From VRUE01 sp963702955 (GTDB taxonomy: Bacteria; Actinomycetota; Thermoleophilia; Solirubrobacterales; 70-9), in contig OY969774.1 in the NCBI GenBank assembly GCA_963702955.1, positions 2,170,001-2,234,000 of the forward strand: a stretch of DNA of 64,000 nucleotides, read 5' to 3'. Position numbers and translations under genes: made by a program. The notes below the pieces were generated by a model. That model did not search any database. It saw only the letters and a program-made list of their open reading frames with translations, and was not told where the DNA came from. This document shows positions 41,474 through 51,142 of this stretch, one piece after another (position 1 is the stretch's first letter; each line of letters starts with the position of its first letter).

Positions 41474-42682
41474 GTGAGACGCATAACCATCCTGCTCGCC
41501 GCATTGGGGGCGCTGATGCTTGTCCCCGTCGCCGCCGCGAGCGCAGCGAACGACAGTCACATCGTCATCTCGGGCAACGGCGCGGGCGAAGTCGTCGGCT
41601 TTGCGGGAGCCGAAGGCGGCGCCCCGCACGTCGAATGCACCTACGCCTCGCCGGGCCCGCAAGCCGGCGTCTGCGACACCGAAGCTCAGGTCTCGGGCCC
41701 ATTCAAAGGCCTCAGCGTGAAAGAGCAGGCCGCCCCCGGCTCGGCCTTCGGCGGCTGGACGGTCGAAGGTGCAGAAGCATTTCCGGCCGGCTGCGAAAAC
41801 CCGTACGGCGAAAACTGCGGCGTCCTCCTCTTCGGTGGAGAAATGACCATCAAAGCCGTCTTCAACAAGGCCTTCACGGTCGAAAAGTCAGGCGGCGAAG
41901 GCACCGTAGTCGGCGCCAACTCGGGGATGGAATGCACCCCCTCCCAGAGCTCCTGCTCGAAGGAATACACCGGCCCGGAGACCCTCACCGCCTCCCCGGC
42001 GGCGGGCTATGCCTTCTCCAAATGGAAAGGCTGCACGACCGCGGTCGGACTGAAATGCGAAATCACCGCGGTCACTTCATCGACCAAAGTCATCGCCTAC
42101 TTCATCCCGACCAAGACCTTCACGGTCACGAAGGCGGGCTCGGGCTACGGCAAGGTGACCTCGACCGGGATCAGCTGTGACGAAAGCTGCTCGACCGCCG
42201 GCTCGGCGATCCAAAGCGGCAAAGTCGTGAAAGTCAAAGCCATCCCGGCGAAAGGCTCTAAAGCCGCCGTGGTCGAAAGCGAAACCGGCTCGGCGATCGG
42301 CAACTGCCCCGGTGGGGAAGCCGCCTGCGAATTCACGATCGAAGCCGACAGCTCGGTCAAAGTGAAGTTCGAACCGAAGCCGACCAAAGTCGTGACCCTC
42401 AACCTGACCGGCCCCGGCGCCTTCAAAGGCAAAGTCACGGGCAAATCGCTGCTCGTCAAAGGCCTCGTCAAGTCCGGCCTCAGCTGCGGCACCGGCTGCA
42501 CGACGACCAAAGAGGCCTTCTATGAAGGCGACGAAGTCGAACTGACCGCCACCGCATCGGCGGGCTACTCGTTCAACGGCTGGACGGTCTCGGGCGGCAG
42601 TGCCGGCAACTGCACGGGCAAAACCACCCCCTGCAAGGCGCCGATCGACGCCGTCAAGACGGTCTCGGCCGAATTCAAATAG
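41474..42682 (+). CDS. Secreted InlB-like repeat protein, first gene of the long surface operon
   Basis: GTG 41474 chosen: AAGGGAGA upstream and a classical signal peptide immediately follows (RRITILLAALGALMLVPVAAASA). The frame is open back to GTG 41114, which would add 120 low-complexity residues before the signal. 402 residues. The N-terminal domain (HIVISGNGAGEVVGFAG, PHVEC, GVCDTE, PGSAFGGWTVE) is shared with B and B'. Three diverged InlB-type repeats follow, with paired Cys. No PASTA or basic tail. Surface adhesin-like role inferred. Confidence 0.8.
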   Translation: MRRITILLAALGALMLVPVAAASAANDSHIVISGNGAGEVVGFAGAEGGAPHVECTYASPGPQAGVCDTEAQVSGPFKGLSVKEQAAPGSAFGGWTVEGAEAFPAGCENPYGENCGVLLFGGEMTIKAVFNKAFTVEKSGGEGTVVGANSGMECTPSQSSCSKEYTGPETLTASPAAGYAFSKWKGCTTAVGLKCEITAVTSSTKVIAYFIPTKTFTVTKAGSGYGKVTSTGISCDESCSTAGSAIQSGKVVKVKAIPAKGSKAAVVESETGSAIGNCPGGEAACEFTIEADSSVKVKFEPKPTKVVTLNLTGPGAFKGKVTGKSLLVKGLVKSGLSCGTGCTTTKEAFYEGDEVELTATASAGYSFNGWTVSGGSAGNCTGKTTPCKAPIDAVKTVSAEFK

Positions 42683-42723
42683 GAGCAAAAGCAAGGCAGT
42701 AGGCAGCAAAGAAGCAAGCCAAA

Positions 42724-42753
42724 GCCCCGGGAGCAGACCTCTGCTCCCGGGGC
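42724..42753 (+). terminator. Perfect 13-bp GC hairpin between two operon genes
   Basis: Arms 42724-42736 and 42741-42753 pair without mismatch around an ACCT loop. No T-run follows, so it may be a factor-dependent or partial terminator, or a stem that stabilises or separates the upstream message. It sits 48 bp before the next ATG. Confidence 0.55.
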
Positions 42754-42801
42754 GGAGGCCAGGGACATGGGACAGGCAGGGACACAGGGAAAGGATCTCC
42801 T

Positions 42802-45800
42802 ATGAGGGACAGCGCAAGGACACCGAAGGCCGCCGGGCCTGCCGCGATCGCCGCGGTTGCCCTTGCAGCCGCCGCGGCGCTGGCCCTCCCCGCGCTGCTC
42901 GCTCCCCCTGTGGCCCAGGCGGCCGCCCCGATCAAGGTCGCCGGCTGGGGCCAGGGCGCCGGCAAGGTCAACGGGCCCCGGGGTGTCGCCGTCAACGGGA
43001 CGGGTTCCGGTGGTGTGGAACCGGGCACCCTCTACGTCGCCGACCGCACCAACTTCCGCATCGACCGCTTCGGCCCCGAAGGTGACTTCCAGCTCTCCTG
43101 GGGATGGGGCGTCGCCGACGGCAGGAGCCAGGAACTGCAGGTCTGTGGTCCCGGTGCGCCCTTGCCGACCAAGCGCTGTTTCATAGGCTCCAACGTCGCC
43201 GGCGGCCCCGGCGCAGTTAACCCGGTGGCGGTCGCCATCGACCAGGAGACCGGCGACGTCTACGTCGCCGACGACAACAACCTCCGCGTAACCAAGTTCA
43301 CGCCCGACGGCGCCTTCCTCTACATGCTCGGCAAGGAAGTCAACAAGACCACCAAAGCCGACATCTGCACCGCCGCCGACCTTGCGAGTGATGACGAATG
43401 CGGCGCCGGCCTCTCGGGCACCGGGCCGGGCGAGTTCACCGCCCCCAGTTCGCCCAGCTTCGACGACGAGGGCAAGCTCTGGGTGAACGACGCGGGGAAA
43501 CGGGCGCAGCGCTTCGACACCGCCGGCGCCTTCCTCGAAGAAGTGCCGCTTCCCTCCGGCAGTGAAAACTCGGCCCTGGCGGTCAACCCTCTCAGCGGCG
43601 ACATCTACGTGCTCGGCCCCGCTGGCCACAACGAGACGCAGTATGTCAACCTCCCCAACAGCGGCACCTACACGCTCGGCTTCGAAGGTCAAACCACCGA
43701 ACCGATTCCCGCGGGAGCCAATCGCGAAGCGGTCCGCTCGGCGCTGGAAGCGCTGAGCACGATCGGCTCCGGCAATGTCATCACCAACGATCCCGGCATT
43801 GACCCCGCAAAGGTGCCCGTCATCTTCATCCACGACCTCGGCGGCCGCGACGTCCCGCAGCTGATCGCCTCCGGCGGCAGCCCGCCGGTCACCGTCGAAA
43901 CGAGTACGCAGGGCACCCCCGGCTCGGTTCGCAAGCTCGACCCCGCCGGCGCCCTGATCGAAACGCTCGACGACGCACCCGGAGACATTCCGAAAGCGCT
44001 TGCCACCGACGCCGCCGGCGACCTCTACGTCGGCGACGCCGGCCTCCCCTACCACTTCCTCAGGTTCAGCTCCGCCGGCGAACAGGAATCGCAGTTCGGC
44101 GCCGGGCAGGTGCTCGGCCATCCCCAAGGCAACGCCCTCGCCGTCGGGGAAGGGAGCGGAACGGGCCCCGGGACCCTCTACGCCGCCAGCTCGGTCAGCG
44201 CGCAGATCCCGGATACGGCCGCCGATAAGGCCGAAGTCGCCGTCCAGGCCTTCCAGATCCCCGCCCCGGGCCCCCTGCCCGACGACCAGCAGGCCACCGA
44301 CCTGGCGCCGACCGGCGCGACCCTCCGGGCCACGCTCAACCCCGAGGGCCACGCGACCACCTACCACTTCGAATACGACACGGCCCCCTATGAAGGGGAA
44401 GCCGGGCACGGCACGAAGGTCCCGGTGCCCGACGCGACCCTGCCGGGCAGCGCATACGAAGCAGAAGGAGTGGCGGCGGAGTTGGAAGGCCTGACGCCCG
44501 ACACGACCTACCACTTCCGCCTCGTGGCGAGCAACGAATGCGGGCCCTCTGAGGAGTGCACCGCCTACGGCGAAGACACGGCCTTCAGGACCCCCGCCGC
44601 GGTGGGGATCGAAGCCCAGTGGGCCACCGACGTCGCCGCCCGCGGCGCCACCCTGCACGCCACGCTCGACCCGCGCGGGGTCGAAGGCGCGTGGTGGCTC
44701 GAATACGGCGCCTCGCCCTGCTCGGAGGGCGGCTGCGCGAGAGCCGCCGAAGGGAGCCTGCCGGCGAGCTTCGGAGAAGTCCCCCTCGCCGTCGCCCTCA
44801 CCGGCCTGGAGCCCGCCACCATCTACCACTACCGCTTCGTCGCCAAAGACACGCGCGAAGGCCATTCCTACCTCGTCGAAGGAGACGGCCGGACCTTCAC
44901 CACCCAGCTCGCCGGGCTCGGCTTCGCCCTGCCCGACGGTCGCGCCTGGGAGATGGTCTCCCCGCCCGACAAGCACGGCGGGCGGATCTCCGCCCCCGAC
45001 GGCAAACAGGGAGGCCAGGTGCAGGCGGCCGCGGACGGCGAAGCGCTCGCCTACCTCTCCTACGGCTCGCTGGAAGCAGACCCCGAAGGAAACCGCATAT
45101 TCGAACAGTCCACCGAGCTGTCAAGGCGCGCCCCTGGCGGGGGCTGGAGCACCCAGGACATCACCCCGCCGCACGCGACGATCTATCACTTCTCCGCCGG
45201 CTCGGGCTCCGAATACAAGCTGTTCAGCCCGAACCTCGCCGGCGCCTTGCTGCAGCCGCCCGAATGCGCGCCGCTCTCTCCCCAGGCCACCGAACGCACC
45301 CCCTATCTGCGCGATAACTCCTCGCCCCCGACCTACACCCCGCTGGTCACCGCCGCCGAGGTGCCGCCGGGGACCGAATTCGGCGGCGAATGCGCCGTCG
45401 AGCACGCCGCCCCGGTGAACGTGCGCGGAGCCACTCCCGACCTCAGCCACGTCGTGCTCAGCTCAGTAGTGCCGCTGGCCGAAGGCGCCGGGCCGAACGG
45501 TCTCTACGAGTGGTCGGCGGGGACCCTCACGCCGCTCAGCGTCCCGCCGGGCAAAGGAGGCGCCGTCCAGGGCGAACTGGGCTCGGGCATCGCCTCGGTG
45601 AAGGGCGCCGTCTCCGGGGACGGCTCGCGGATCTTCTGGACCGCCGGGGGCCTCTACCTCAGCGACGGCGCACGCGGAGCCGTCCGCCTTGACGACTTCG
45701 AACAGCACGGCGGCTTCGGCGGCGGCGAAGTCGCACCCCTCTTCCAGGGCGCGAGCGCCGACGGCTCGGTCGCCTTCTTCACCGACACCCAGAACCTGAC

Positions 45801-47070
45801 CGAGGACGCCAACGAAGAAGGCGTCGACCTGTACCGCTACCGGGTGCAGGGATCCGGGGGCTGCGAAGAGGCGGGCGGCTGCCTCGAAGACCTGAGCGCC
45901 GGCGTCGCCAGCCTCGGCGAAAGCGCCGAAGTGCTCGGCCTGCTGCCGGGCTTCGACGCCGAAGCCGGCTCGAGCGCCTACTTCGTCGCCCGCGGAGCGC
46001 TGGCCTCCAACACGGTCGAACACGGCGCGGGGCCCGAAGCTGCCATCCCGGGGCAGCCCAACCTCTACCTGTGGCGCGAGGGGGAGGGGGTGCGCTTCGT
46101 GGCGAGGCTGGCGGGCGAAGACGAACGCGACTGGAGCGGGGCGGGAATAAACAATCCCTTCCTCGCCTCCAGGCTGACCGCCGCGGCGTCGCCCGACGGC
46201 CGCTACCTCGCCTTCATGTCGGGGCTGCCGCTGACCGGCTATGACAACCGCGCCCTGGGCAGCGGCGAGCGGGTGCAGGAGGTCTTCCGCTACGACTCGG
46301 CCAGCGGGGCGCTCGCCTGCGTCTCCTGCAACCCCTCCGGCGCGCGCCCGCGGGCGCTGGTCCCGGGCGCCCCGGCGGGCCAGCTCGCCGAAGAGTTCGA
46401 CCCCAACCAGCTGTGGGAAGGGGAGGCGGTGGCGGCGGTGGTGCCCGAGGCAACCAAGCTCAGAGGCACCGGCAGCATCTCCACCTACACCCCCCGCTAC
46501 ATCCAAAACGACGGCCGCGTCTTCTTCAACGCCGCCGACTCGCTCGTCCCCGCCGACTCCAACGGCGACGGCGACGTCTATGAGTACGAGCCGGCAGGGG
46601 TGGGCACCTGCGGCGCCGCCTCGGGGGACGCCGGCACCGCCGTGGTCCCCGGCGGCTGCGTGTCCCTAATCTCCTCGGACAGCGCCGAAGGCACGGCCGC
46701 TTTCCTCGACGCCTCCCAGGGCGCCCGCGATGTCTTCTTCTACTCTCCCGCCCGCCTCTCGGTGATCGACGAAGACTCCGAGCTCGACGTCTACGACGCC
46801 CGCGAGGAAGGCCAGCCGGCGCGCCTCGAACCGAGCGCGGAATGCCAGGGCGAAGCCTGCCAGCCCCCGGCCAGCCCGCCCGAGAGCCAGACGCCCGCCT
46901 CGGCGACTTTCCAGGGCCCCGGCAACGTCAAGGAAGAGGCGCCCAAGCCCAGGTGCAAGCAGGGCAAGGGCGGCAAGTGCGTCGCCAAGAAACACAAAAA
47001 GGCCCATAAGAAGCACGCCAAGAAGTCGCACAAGCGAACCGCCGGCCACAACCGCGGAGGTGCCAAGTGA
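42802..47070 (+). CDS. Giant secreted NHL/FnIII/TolB-like propeller protein with basic tail
   Basis: ATG 42802 with AAAGGA; 1422 residues. Signal peptide, then NHL-like blades (GPRGVAVNGTG...LYVADRTNFRIDRF; VAIDQETGDVYVADDNNLRV), an inserted beta domain (about 270-370), two FnIII-like domains (NPEGHATTYHFEYD; DPRGVEGAWWLEYG, about 500-710), a long region with TolB/WD40-like strands (SPDGRYLAFMSG; NDGRVFFNAADSLVPADSNG), and a tail of Lys/His repeats (KKHKKAHKKHAKKSHKR). No catalytic motif. Probably an adhesive or scaffolding protein. Its stop overlaps the A' start (GTGA). Confidence 0.8.
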   Translation: MRDSARTPKAAGPAAIAAVALAAAAALALPALLAPPVAQAAAPIKVAGWGQGAGKVNGPRGVAVNGTGSGGVEPGTLYVADRTNFRIDRFGPEGDFQLSWGWGVADGRSQELQVCGPGAPLPTKRCFIGSNVAGGPGAVNPVAVAIDQETGDVYVADDNNLRVTKFTPDGAFLYMLGKEVNKTTKADICTAADLASDDECGAGLSGTGPGEFTAPSSPSFDDEGKLWVNDAGKRAQRFDTAGAFLEEVPLPSGSENSALAVNPLSGDIYVLGPAGHNETQYVNLPNSGTYTLGFEGQTTEPIPAGANREAVRSALEALSTIGSGNVITNDPGIDPAKVPVIFIHDLGGRDVPQLIASGGSPPVTVETSTQGTPGSVRKLDPAGALIETLDDAPGDIPKALATDAAGDLYVGDAGLPYHFLRFSSAGEQESQFGAGQVLGHPQGNALAVGEGSGTGPGTLYAASSVSAQIPDTAADKAEVAVQAFQIPAPGPLPDDQQATDLAPTGATLRATLNPEGHATTYHFEYDTAPYEGEAGHGTKVPVPDATLPGSAYEAEGVAAELEGLTPDTTYHFRLVASNECGPSEECTAYGEDTAFRTPAAVGIEAQWATDVAARGATLHATLDPRGVEGAWWLEYGASPCSEGGCARAAEGSLPASFGEVPLAVALTGLEPATIYHYRFVAKDTREGHSYLVEGDGRTFTTQLAGLGFALPDGRAWEMVSPPDKHGGRISAPDGKQGGQVQAAADGEALAYLSYGSLEADPEGNRIFEQSTELSRRAPGGGWSTQDITPPHATIYHFSAGSGSEYKLFSPNLAGALLQPPECAPLSPQATERTPYLRDNSSPPTYTPLVTAAEVPPGTEFGGECAVEHAAPVNVRGATPDLSHVVLSSVVPLAEGAGPNGLYEWSAGTLTPLSVPPGKGGAVQGELGSGIASVKGAVSGDGSRIFWTAGGLYLSDGARGAVRLDDFEQHGGFGGGEVAPLFQGASADGSVAFFTDTQNLTEDANEEGVDLYRYRVQGSGGCEEAGGCLEDLSAGVASLGESAEVLGLLPGFDAEAGSSAYFVARGALASNTVEHGAGPEAAIPGQPNLYLWREGEGVRFVARLAGEDERDWSGAGINNPFLASRLTAAASPDGRYLAFMSGLPLTGYDNRALGSGERVQEVFRYDSASGALACVSCNPSGARPRALVPGAPAGQLAEEFDPNQLWEGEAVAAVVPEATKLRGTGSISTYTPRYIQNDGRVFFNAADSLVPADSNGDGDVYEYEPAGVGTCGAASGDAGTAVVPGGCVSLISSDSAEGTAAFLDASQGARDVFFYSPARLSVIDEDSELDVYDAREEGQPARLEPSAECQGEACQPPASPPESQTPASATFQGPGNVKEEAPKPRCKQGKGGKCVAKKHKKAHKKHAKKSHKRTAGHNRGGAK

Positions 47071-50000
47071 TCTCCCGCCTCCACAGCCGAACCGACTCTT
47101 CCGTCATGACCAAGGAGACCACTCGAATGGCCTCGCTTTCCCGCTTCGCTAGCCGCATCGCCTCCTTTCCTAGGTTCGTCTCCGCCTCCCCCCGTCTAAT
47201 TCTTTCTCAGGACAGCGGGGGCGACTCCGTGACGACGGGTGCCGCGATGGCGAGTGCCGGGCCAAGCGAGGCAAGGACGCAAGGAGGGGGAGTAGCAGCG
47301 CTACTCACCCGACTGAGGACGCAGCATCGCGCCGTGTCCGCCGCCGCCAGCGTGGTGGCCGTCGGTGCGGGGGCGTTCCTGCTGTCCACTCCTGCGCAAG
47401 CAGCACCTGCCCCCTGGTGGCAGCTGCTCACCAGCTCGCGCCCGACCAACCTCCAGCCCGCTCCCGACCAGAGCGAGGTCCAGGAAGTGATGAGCGAAAA
47501 GAGCAACCTGAGCTTTCCCGGCTTCAACTTCGGGGAAGCCCTGGTCGCCCGGATCGAAGTCGGCGGCGAAGTCATCGGTTGCCTCGGCGCGGGGGAATAC
47601 TTCTTCCAGAGCGCCAGCAAAGTCTGCATGGAACAGACCGGCTTCCCCGCCACCGAAACGGTGCCCCAGTTCGCGCATCTGCTCGAAGAAGGACCCTACG
47701 GCGCCGGGGTCGAAGTCACCGGCGGCCCGGCCGGCGGCAGTCCCTTCACCGTCACCACCACCGGGCGTTGGGTGGCCGCGCCGATCGCGGTCACCCCGGT
47801 CGTCGTCCACAACCCCATCGCCGGGCAGGACTTCACCCTCGGCAAAGCCTCCTCGCGGATAACCAGCGAAGGCTCGGGCCTGCTCACCCTCACCCTGACC
47901 AACCTCGGCAACGCCGCCGCCGACGCGGCCTCGAACACGCTCGCGATCCACGACTCCCTTCCCCCCGGCGCCCAGGCCTACGGCATCCAGGCTGTCTACG
48001 GCGCCAACGACGAAACCGAATCGCTGCACTGCGCGCTTCCCAGCACCTCCCAGGTCGACTGCGCCTTCGAAGGCGAGCTGCAGCCCTACGAAGCGATCGA
48101 AGTCGAAACCCTCGTCGCCCTGAAGGACGGCGCGGGGTCGCCGGGCGAATGCGCCGGGCCGGGCGAATGCGAAGTATCGGCCTCCGGCGGCGGCGCCCTG
48201 CCGGTGAGCAGGGCCCAGACCCTTCACGTGAGCGCCGAACCGGTTCCCTTCGGCCTCGAATCCTTCTCGCTGCGCGCCGAAGCCGAAGGCGGCGCCAGCG
48301 TCAGCTCCGAAGGGGCCGAAGAAGCCACCGCCGCCGGCTCCCACCCTTTCCAGCTGACCACCACGATCGTCGCCAACTCCGGCCCCCAGAGCGGCTCCAA
48401 CCGCTCCCCCGCCACCAGGATCGTCCAGCCCGCCCTGCCGCGCAACCTGACCTTCACCCTGCCCGCCGGCCTGATCGCCAACGTCACCGCCGTCCCGACC
48501 TGCGACATGGCCACCTTCCTGCGCCAGACCCCCGCGCTGACCAACGAATGCCCCGACGACGCCGCGGTCGGCGCCTCCTCGGTGACCGTCCTCGACAAGG
48601 GCGTGATCGGCCTGCGGCGCATCGCGGTGCCGGTCTTCAACCTCGTCCCCGGCCGCGGCGAGCCGGCCCGCTTCGGCCTCATGGTCGGTGGCGACCCGGT
48701 CTTGATCGATACCTCGATCGACCCCGCCGACTCCTACCGAGCCATCGCCGAGGTCCGCAACATCACCCAGATCATCGAGTTCCTCGCCTCGACCACGACC
48801 CTGTGGGGGGACCCCGGCTCCCCCGCCCACGACGCCTCGCGCGGCTGGAAGTGCGTCTACCACCGCAGCGGCGCCAACGAAATCCCCGGCGAATGCAAAC
48901 CGCCGAAATCCTCCGACCGCAACGAAACGCCCTTCCTCCGCATGCCCGTCTCCTGCGCCTCCGCGCTCCCCTGGGATGTTGCCTTCGAACCCTGGAACAC
49001 GCCGATTGGCACGGCTGTCTTCCCCGACTCCAACGAATCCCCCCCGCTGCGTTCCTGCAACCAGGAGCCCTTCGACCCCGAAGTCTCCAACGCCCTTACC
49101 TCCAAGCTCGCCTCCAACCCCTCGGGCCTGGACCTGAGCATCGACATGCCGAACTCGGGCCTGGAGAACCCCAAGGAAGGCGCGATATCGGAAGCCCAGT
49201 TCAAGCGCGCCGAAGTGATCTTCCCCAAGGGCGTGACGGTCAACCCCTCGATCGCCGAAGGCCTCGCGGTCTGCTCGAAGGCCCAGTATGCGGCGGAGAG
49301 CTACGACTCGAAGCTCGGCGAAGGCTGCCCGGAAGCCTCCAAGATCGGCTCGGTCCAGATCTCCACGCCGCTGCTCGAAGAAGAAGCCGAAGGCGCCGTC
49401 TACCAGGCCACCCCCTACGACAACGAGACCAACAGCCTGATCGGCCTCTACCTGGTCGCCAAGATCCCCGCCCGCGGCATCCTCATCAAGCAGCCGATCG
49501 AGGTCCGGCCCGACCCGGCGACCGGCCAGCTCGTCTCGATCGCCGACGACGTCCCCCAGCTGCCCTTCACCTCGTTCAACTTCCACTTCCGCGAAGGCGG
49601 CCGAAGCCCCCTGATCACCCCGCCGGGCTGCGGCAGCTTCCACACCGTGGCGAAGTTCGTCCCCTGGTCTGCCCAGGACCCGAACGACTCGACCTCTGGC
49701 GAAGTCGTCGAAAAGACCGAAGCCACCTTCGCCGTCGACCACGGCGTCACCGGCGGCGCCTGCCCGTCGGGCCCCGCCCCCTTCCACCCCGGCTTCGAAG
49801 CCGGCACCCTGGGCAACCAGGCCGGCAGCTACTCGCCCTTCGTCATGCGCCTGACGCGGCAGGACGGCGAACAGGACATGGGCAAATTCTCCTTCATCCT
49901 GCCCCCCGGCGTCGTCGGCAAGCTCGCCGGCATCCCCTACTGCCCCGAGGCGGGCATCGCCCTGGCGCAGTCGCGCCAGGGAGCGCACGGAGGACAGGAA

Positions 50001-51095
50001 GAGCTGAACGCCCCCTCCTGCCCGGCGGCATCTCAGATCGGCACGACCGTCGGCGGCGCCGGAGTCGGCAACCAGCTCACCTACGTGAAGGGCCGCCTCT
50101 ATCTCGCCGGCGCCTGGCACGGCGACCCGCTCTCGGTCGTCGCGATCACCCCCGCCGTCGCCGGCCCCTTCGACGCCGGCACAGTCGTCGTCAGAGAGGC
50201 GTTGCGCCTCAACCCGGTAACCGCCCGCGCCGAAGTCGACGGAGCGGCATCGGACCCGATCCCCCACATCCTCAAGGGCATCCCCTTGAACCTGAGGGAT
50301 CTGCGCGTCTCCGCCGACCGTCCCGAATTCACCCTCAACGCGACCTCCTGCGAACCCTTCCAGGCCGAATCGACGATCTGGGGCGACGGCACCGCCCTGC
50401 AGCCCCTCGCGCAGACCCCGATCACCCTCTCCTCGCGCTACCAGGCGGCGGGCTGCGCCTCCCTCGGCTTCAAGCCGAAGCTCGCCCTGAAGCTGAAGGG
50501 CGGCACGAAGCGAGGCAAGTTCCCCGCCCTCAACGCCACCTACACCCCCCGCCCAGGCGACGCCAACCTCTCCCGCCTGGCGCTGCTGTTCCCCCACTCG
50601 GAGTTCATCGAACAGGGCCACTTCGGCACGATCTGCACCAGGGTGCAGTTCGCCGCCGGGGCCGGCAACGGCGAACAGTGCCCGCCGGCCTCCGTCTACG
50701 GCCAGGTGACCGCCTACAGCCCGCTGCTGGCAGAACCGTTGAGCGGCCCCGTCTACCTGCGCTCATCGAGCCACAACCTCCCCGACGCCGTCTTCGCCCT
50801 GCACGGCCTCGTCGACATCGACGTGGTCGTGCGGATCGACTCCAAGGGCGGCGGCCTCAGGGCCACCGTCGAAGGCGCCCCCGACGCGCCGGTCTCCAAA
50901 GCGATCGTCGAGATGCAGGGGGGCCGCAAGGGCCTGTTTATCAACTCGACGAACCTCTGCAAGGGCACGCACAAGGCCCAGGCCAACCTCGTCGCCCAGA
51001 ACGGCAAGACCTATGAGTCAAAGCCGGCGCTTCGGGCGAAGTGCCCGAAGCGCCACCGCAAGCACAAGCGCCACGGCAAGGGGAGCCGTCGATGA
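47067..51095 (+). CDS. Large secreted protein A' (full-length paralogue of A)
   Basis: 1342 residues from GTG 47067, which overlaps the upstream stop; ATG 47106 and ATG 47127 are other starts. The first 90 residues are odd and contain the 50-bp stem-loop element in frame. The likely export signal only follows after it (AVSAAASVVAVGAGAFLLSTPAQAA, about 90-115). Next come a DUF11/CARDB-like beta domain (LTLTLTNLGNAAADAASN), long beta-rich regions with Cys pairs, and a basic tail (CPKRHRKHKRHGKGSRR). C-terminal half matches A at 1-1917. No enzyme motif recognised; wall or glycan binding by the tail is inferred. Confidence 0.8.
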   Translation: MISRLHSRTDSSVMTKETTRMASLSRFASRIASFPRFVSASPRLILSQDSGGDSVTTGAAMASAGPSEARTQGGGVAALLTRLRTQHRAVSAAASVVAVGAGAFLLSTPAQAAPAPWWQLLTSSRPTNLQPAPDQSEVQEVMSEKSNLSFPGFNFGEALVARIEVGGEVIGCLGAGEYFFQSASKVCMEQTGFPATETVPQFAHLLEEGPYGAGVEVTGGPAGGSPFTVTTTGRWVAAPIAVTPVVVHNPIAGQDFTLGKASSRITSEGSGLLTLTLTNLGNAAADAASNTLAIHDSLPPGAQAYGIQAVYGANDETESLHCALPSTSQVDCAFEGELQPYEAIEVETLVALKDGAGSPGECAGPGECEVSASGGGALPVSRAQTLHVSAEPVPFGLESFSLRAEAEGGASVSSEGAEEATAAGSHPFQLTTTIVANSGPQSGSNRSPATRIVQPALPRNLTFTLPAGLIANVTAVPTCDMATFLRQTPALTNECPDDAAVGASSVTVLDKGVIGLRRIAVPVFNLVPGRGEPARFGLMVGGDPVLIDTSIDPADSYRAIAEVRNITQIIEFLASTTTLWGDPGSPAHDASRGWKCVYHRSGANEIPGECKPPKSSDRNETPFLRMPVSCASALPWDVAFEPWNTPIGTAVFPDSNESPPLRSCNQEPFDPEVSNALTSKLASNPSGLDLSIDMPNSGLENPKEGAISEAQFKRAEVIFPKGVTVNPSIAEGLAVCSKAQYAAESYDSKLGEGCPEASKIGSVQISTPLLEEEAEGAVYQATPYDNETNSLIGLYLVAKIPARGILIKQPIEVRPDPATGQLVSIADDVPQLPFTSFNFHFREGGRSPLITPPGCGSFHTVAKFVPWSAQDPNDSTSGEVVEKTEATFAVDHGVTGGACPSGPAPFHPGFEAGTLGNQAGSYSPFVMRLTRQDGEQDMGKFSFILPPGVVGKLAGIPYCPEAGIALAQSRQGAHGGQEELNAPSCPAASQIGTTVGGAGVGNQLTYVKGRLYLAGAWHGDPLSVVAITPAVAGPFDAGTVVVREALRLNPVTARAEVDGAASDPIPHILKGIPLNLRDLRVSADRPEFTLNATSCEPFQAESTIWGDGTALQPLAQTPITLSSRYQAAGCASLGFKPKLALKLKGGTKRGKFPALNATYTPRPGDANLSRLALLFPHSEFIEQGHFGTICTRVQFAAGAGNGEQCPPASVYGQVTAYSPLLAEPLSGPVYLRSSSHNLPDAVFALHGLVDIDVVVRIDSKGGGLRATVEGAPDAPVSKAIVEMQGGRKGLFINSTNLCKGTHKAQANLVAQNGKTYESKPALRAKCPKRHRKHKRHGKGSRR
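47274..47323. repeat. 50-bp stem-loop element, copy 2 (inside A' coding frame)
   Basis: Same layout as 2575-2624: AGGACGCA direct repeats at both ends (47274-47281, 47316-47323), arms 47286-47296 and 47300-47310, loop AGC, one G-A mismatch. In frame it encodes RTQGGGVAALLTRLRTQ upstream of the secretion signal. Confidence 0.7.
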
Positions 51096-51142
51096 CCCCG
51101 CGGACCGAAGCCTTCACCCAACCCGAGCGAAAGGAAGCACCG

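Noticed and set aside
47301..50621. Open frame of 1106 codons on the minus strand opposite A'
   Set aside because: Gly/Asp/Arg/Val-rich composition of a GC-rich shadow frame; the plus-strand protein has a paralogue and domains, the minus frame has none.
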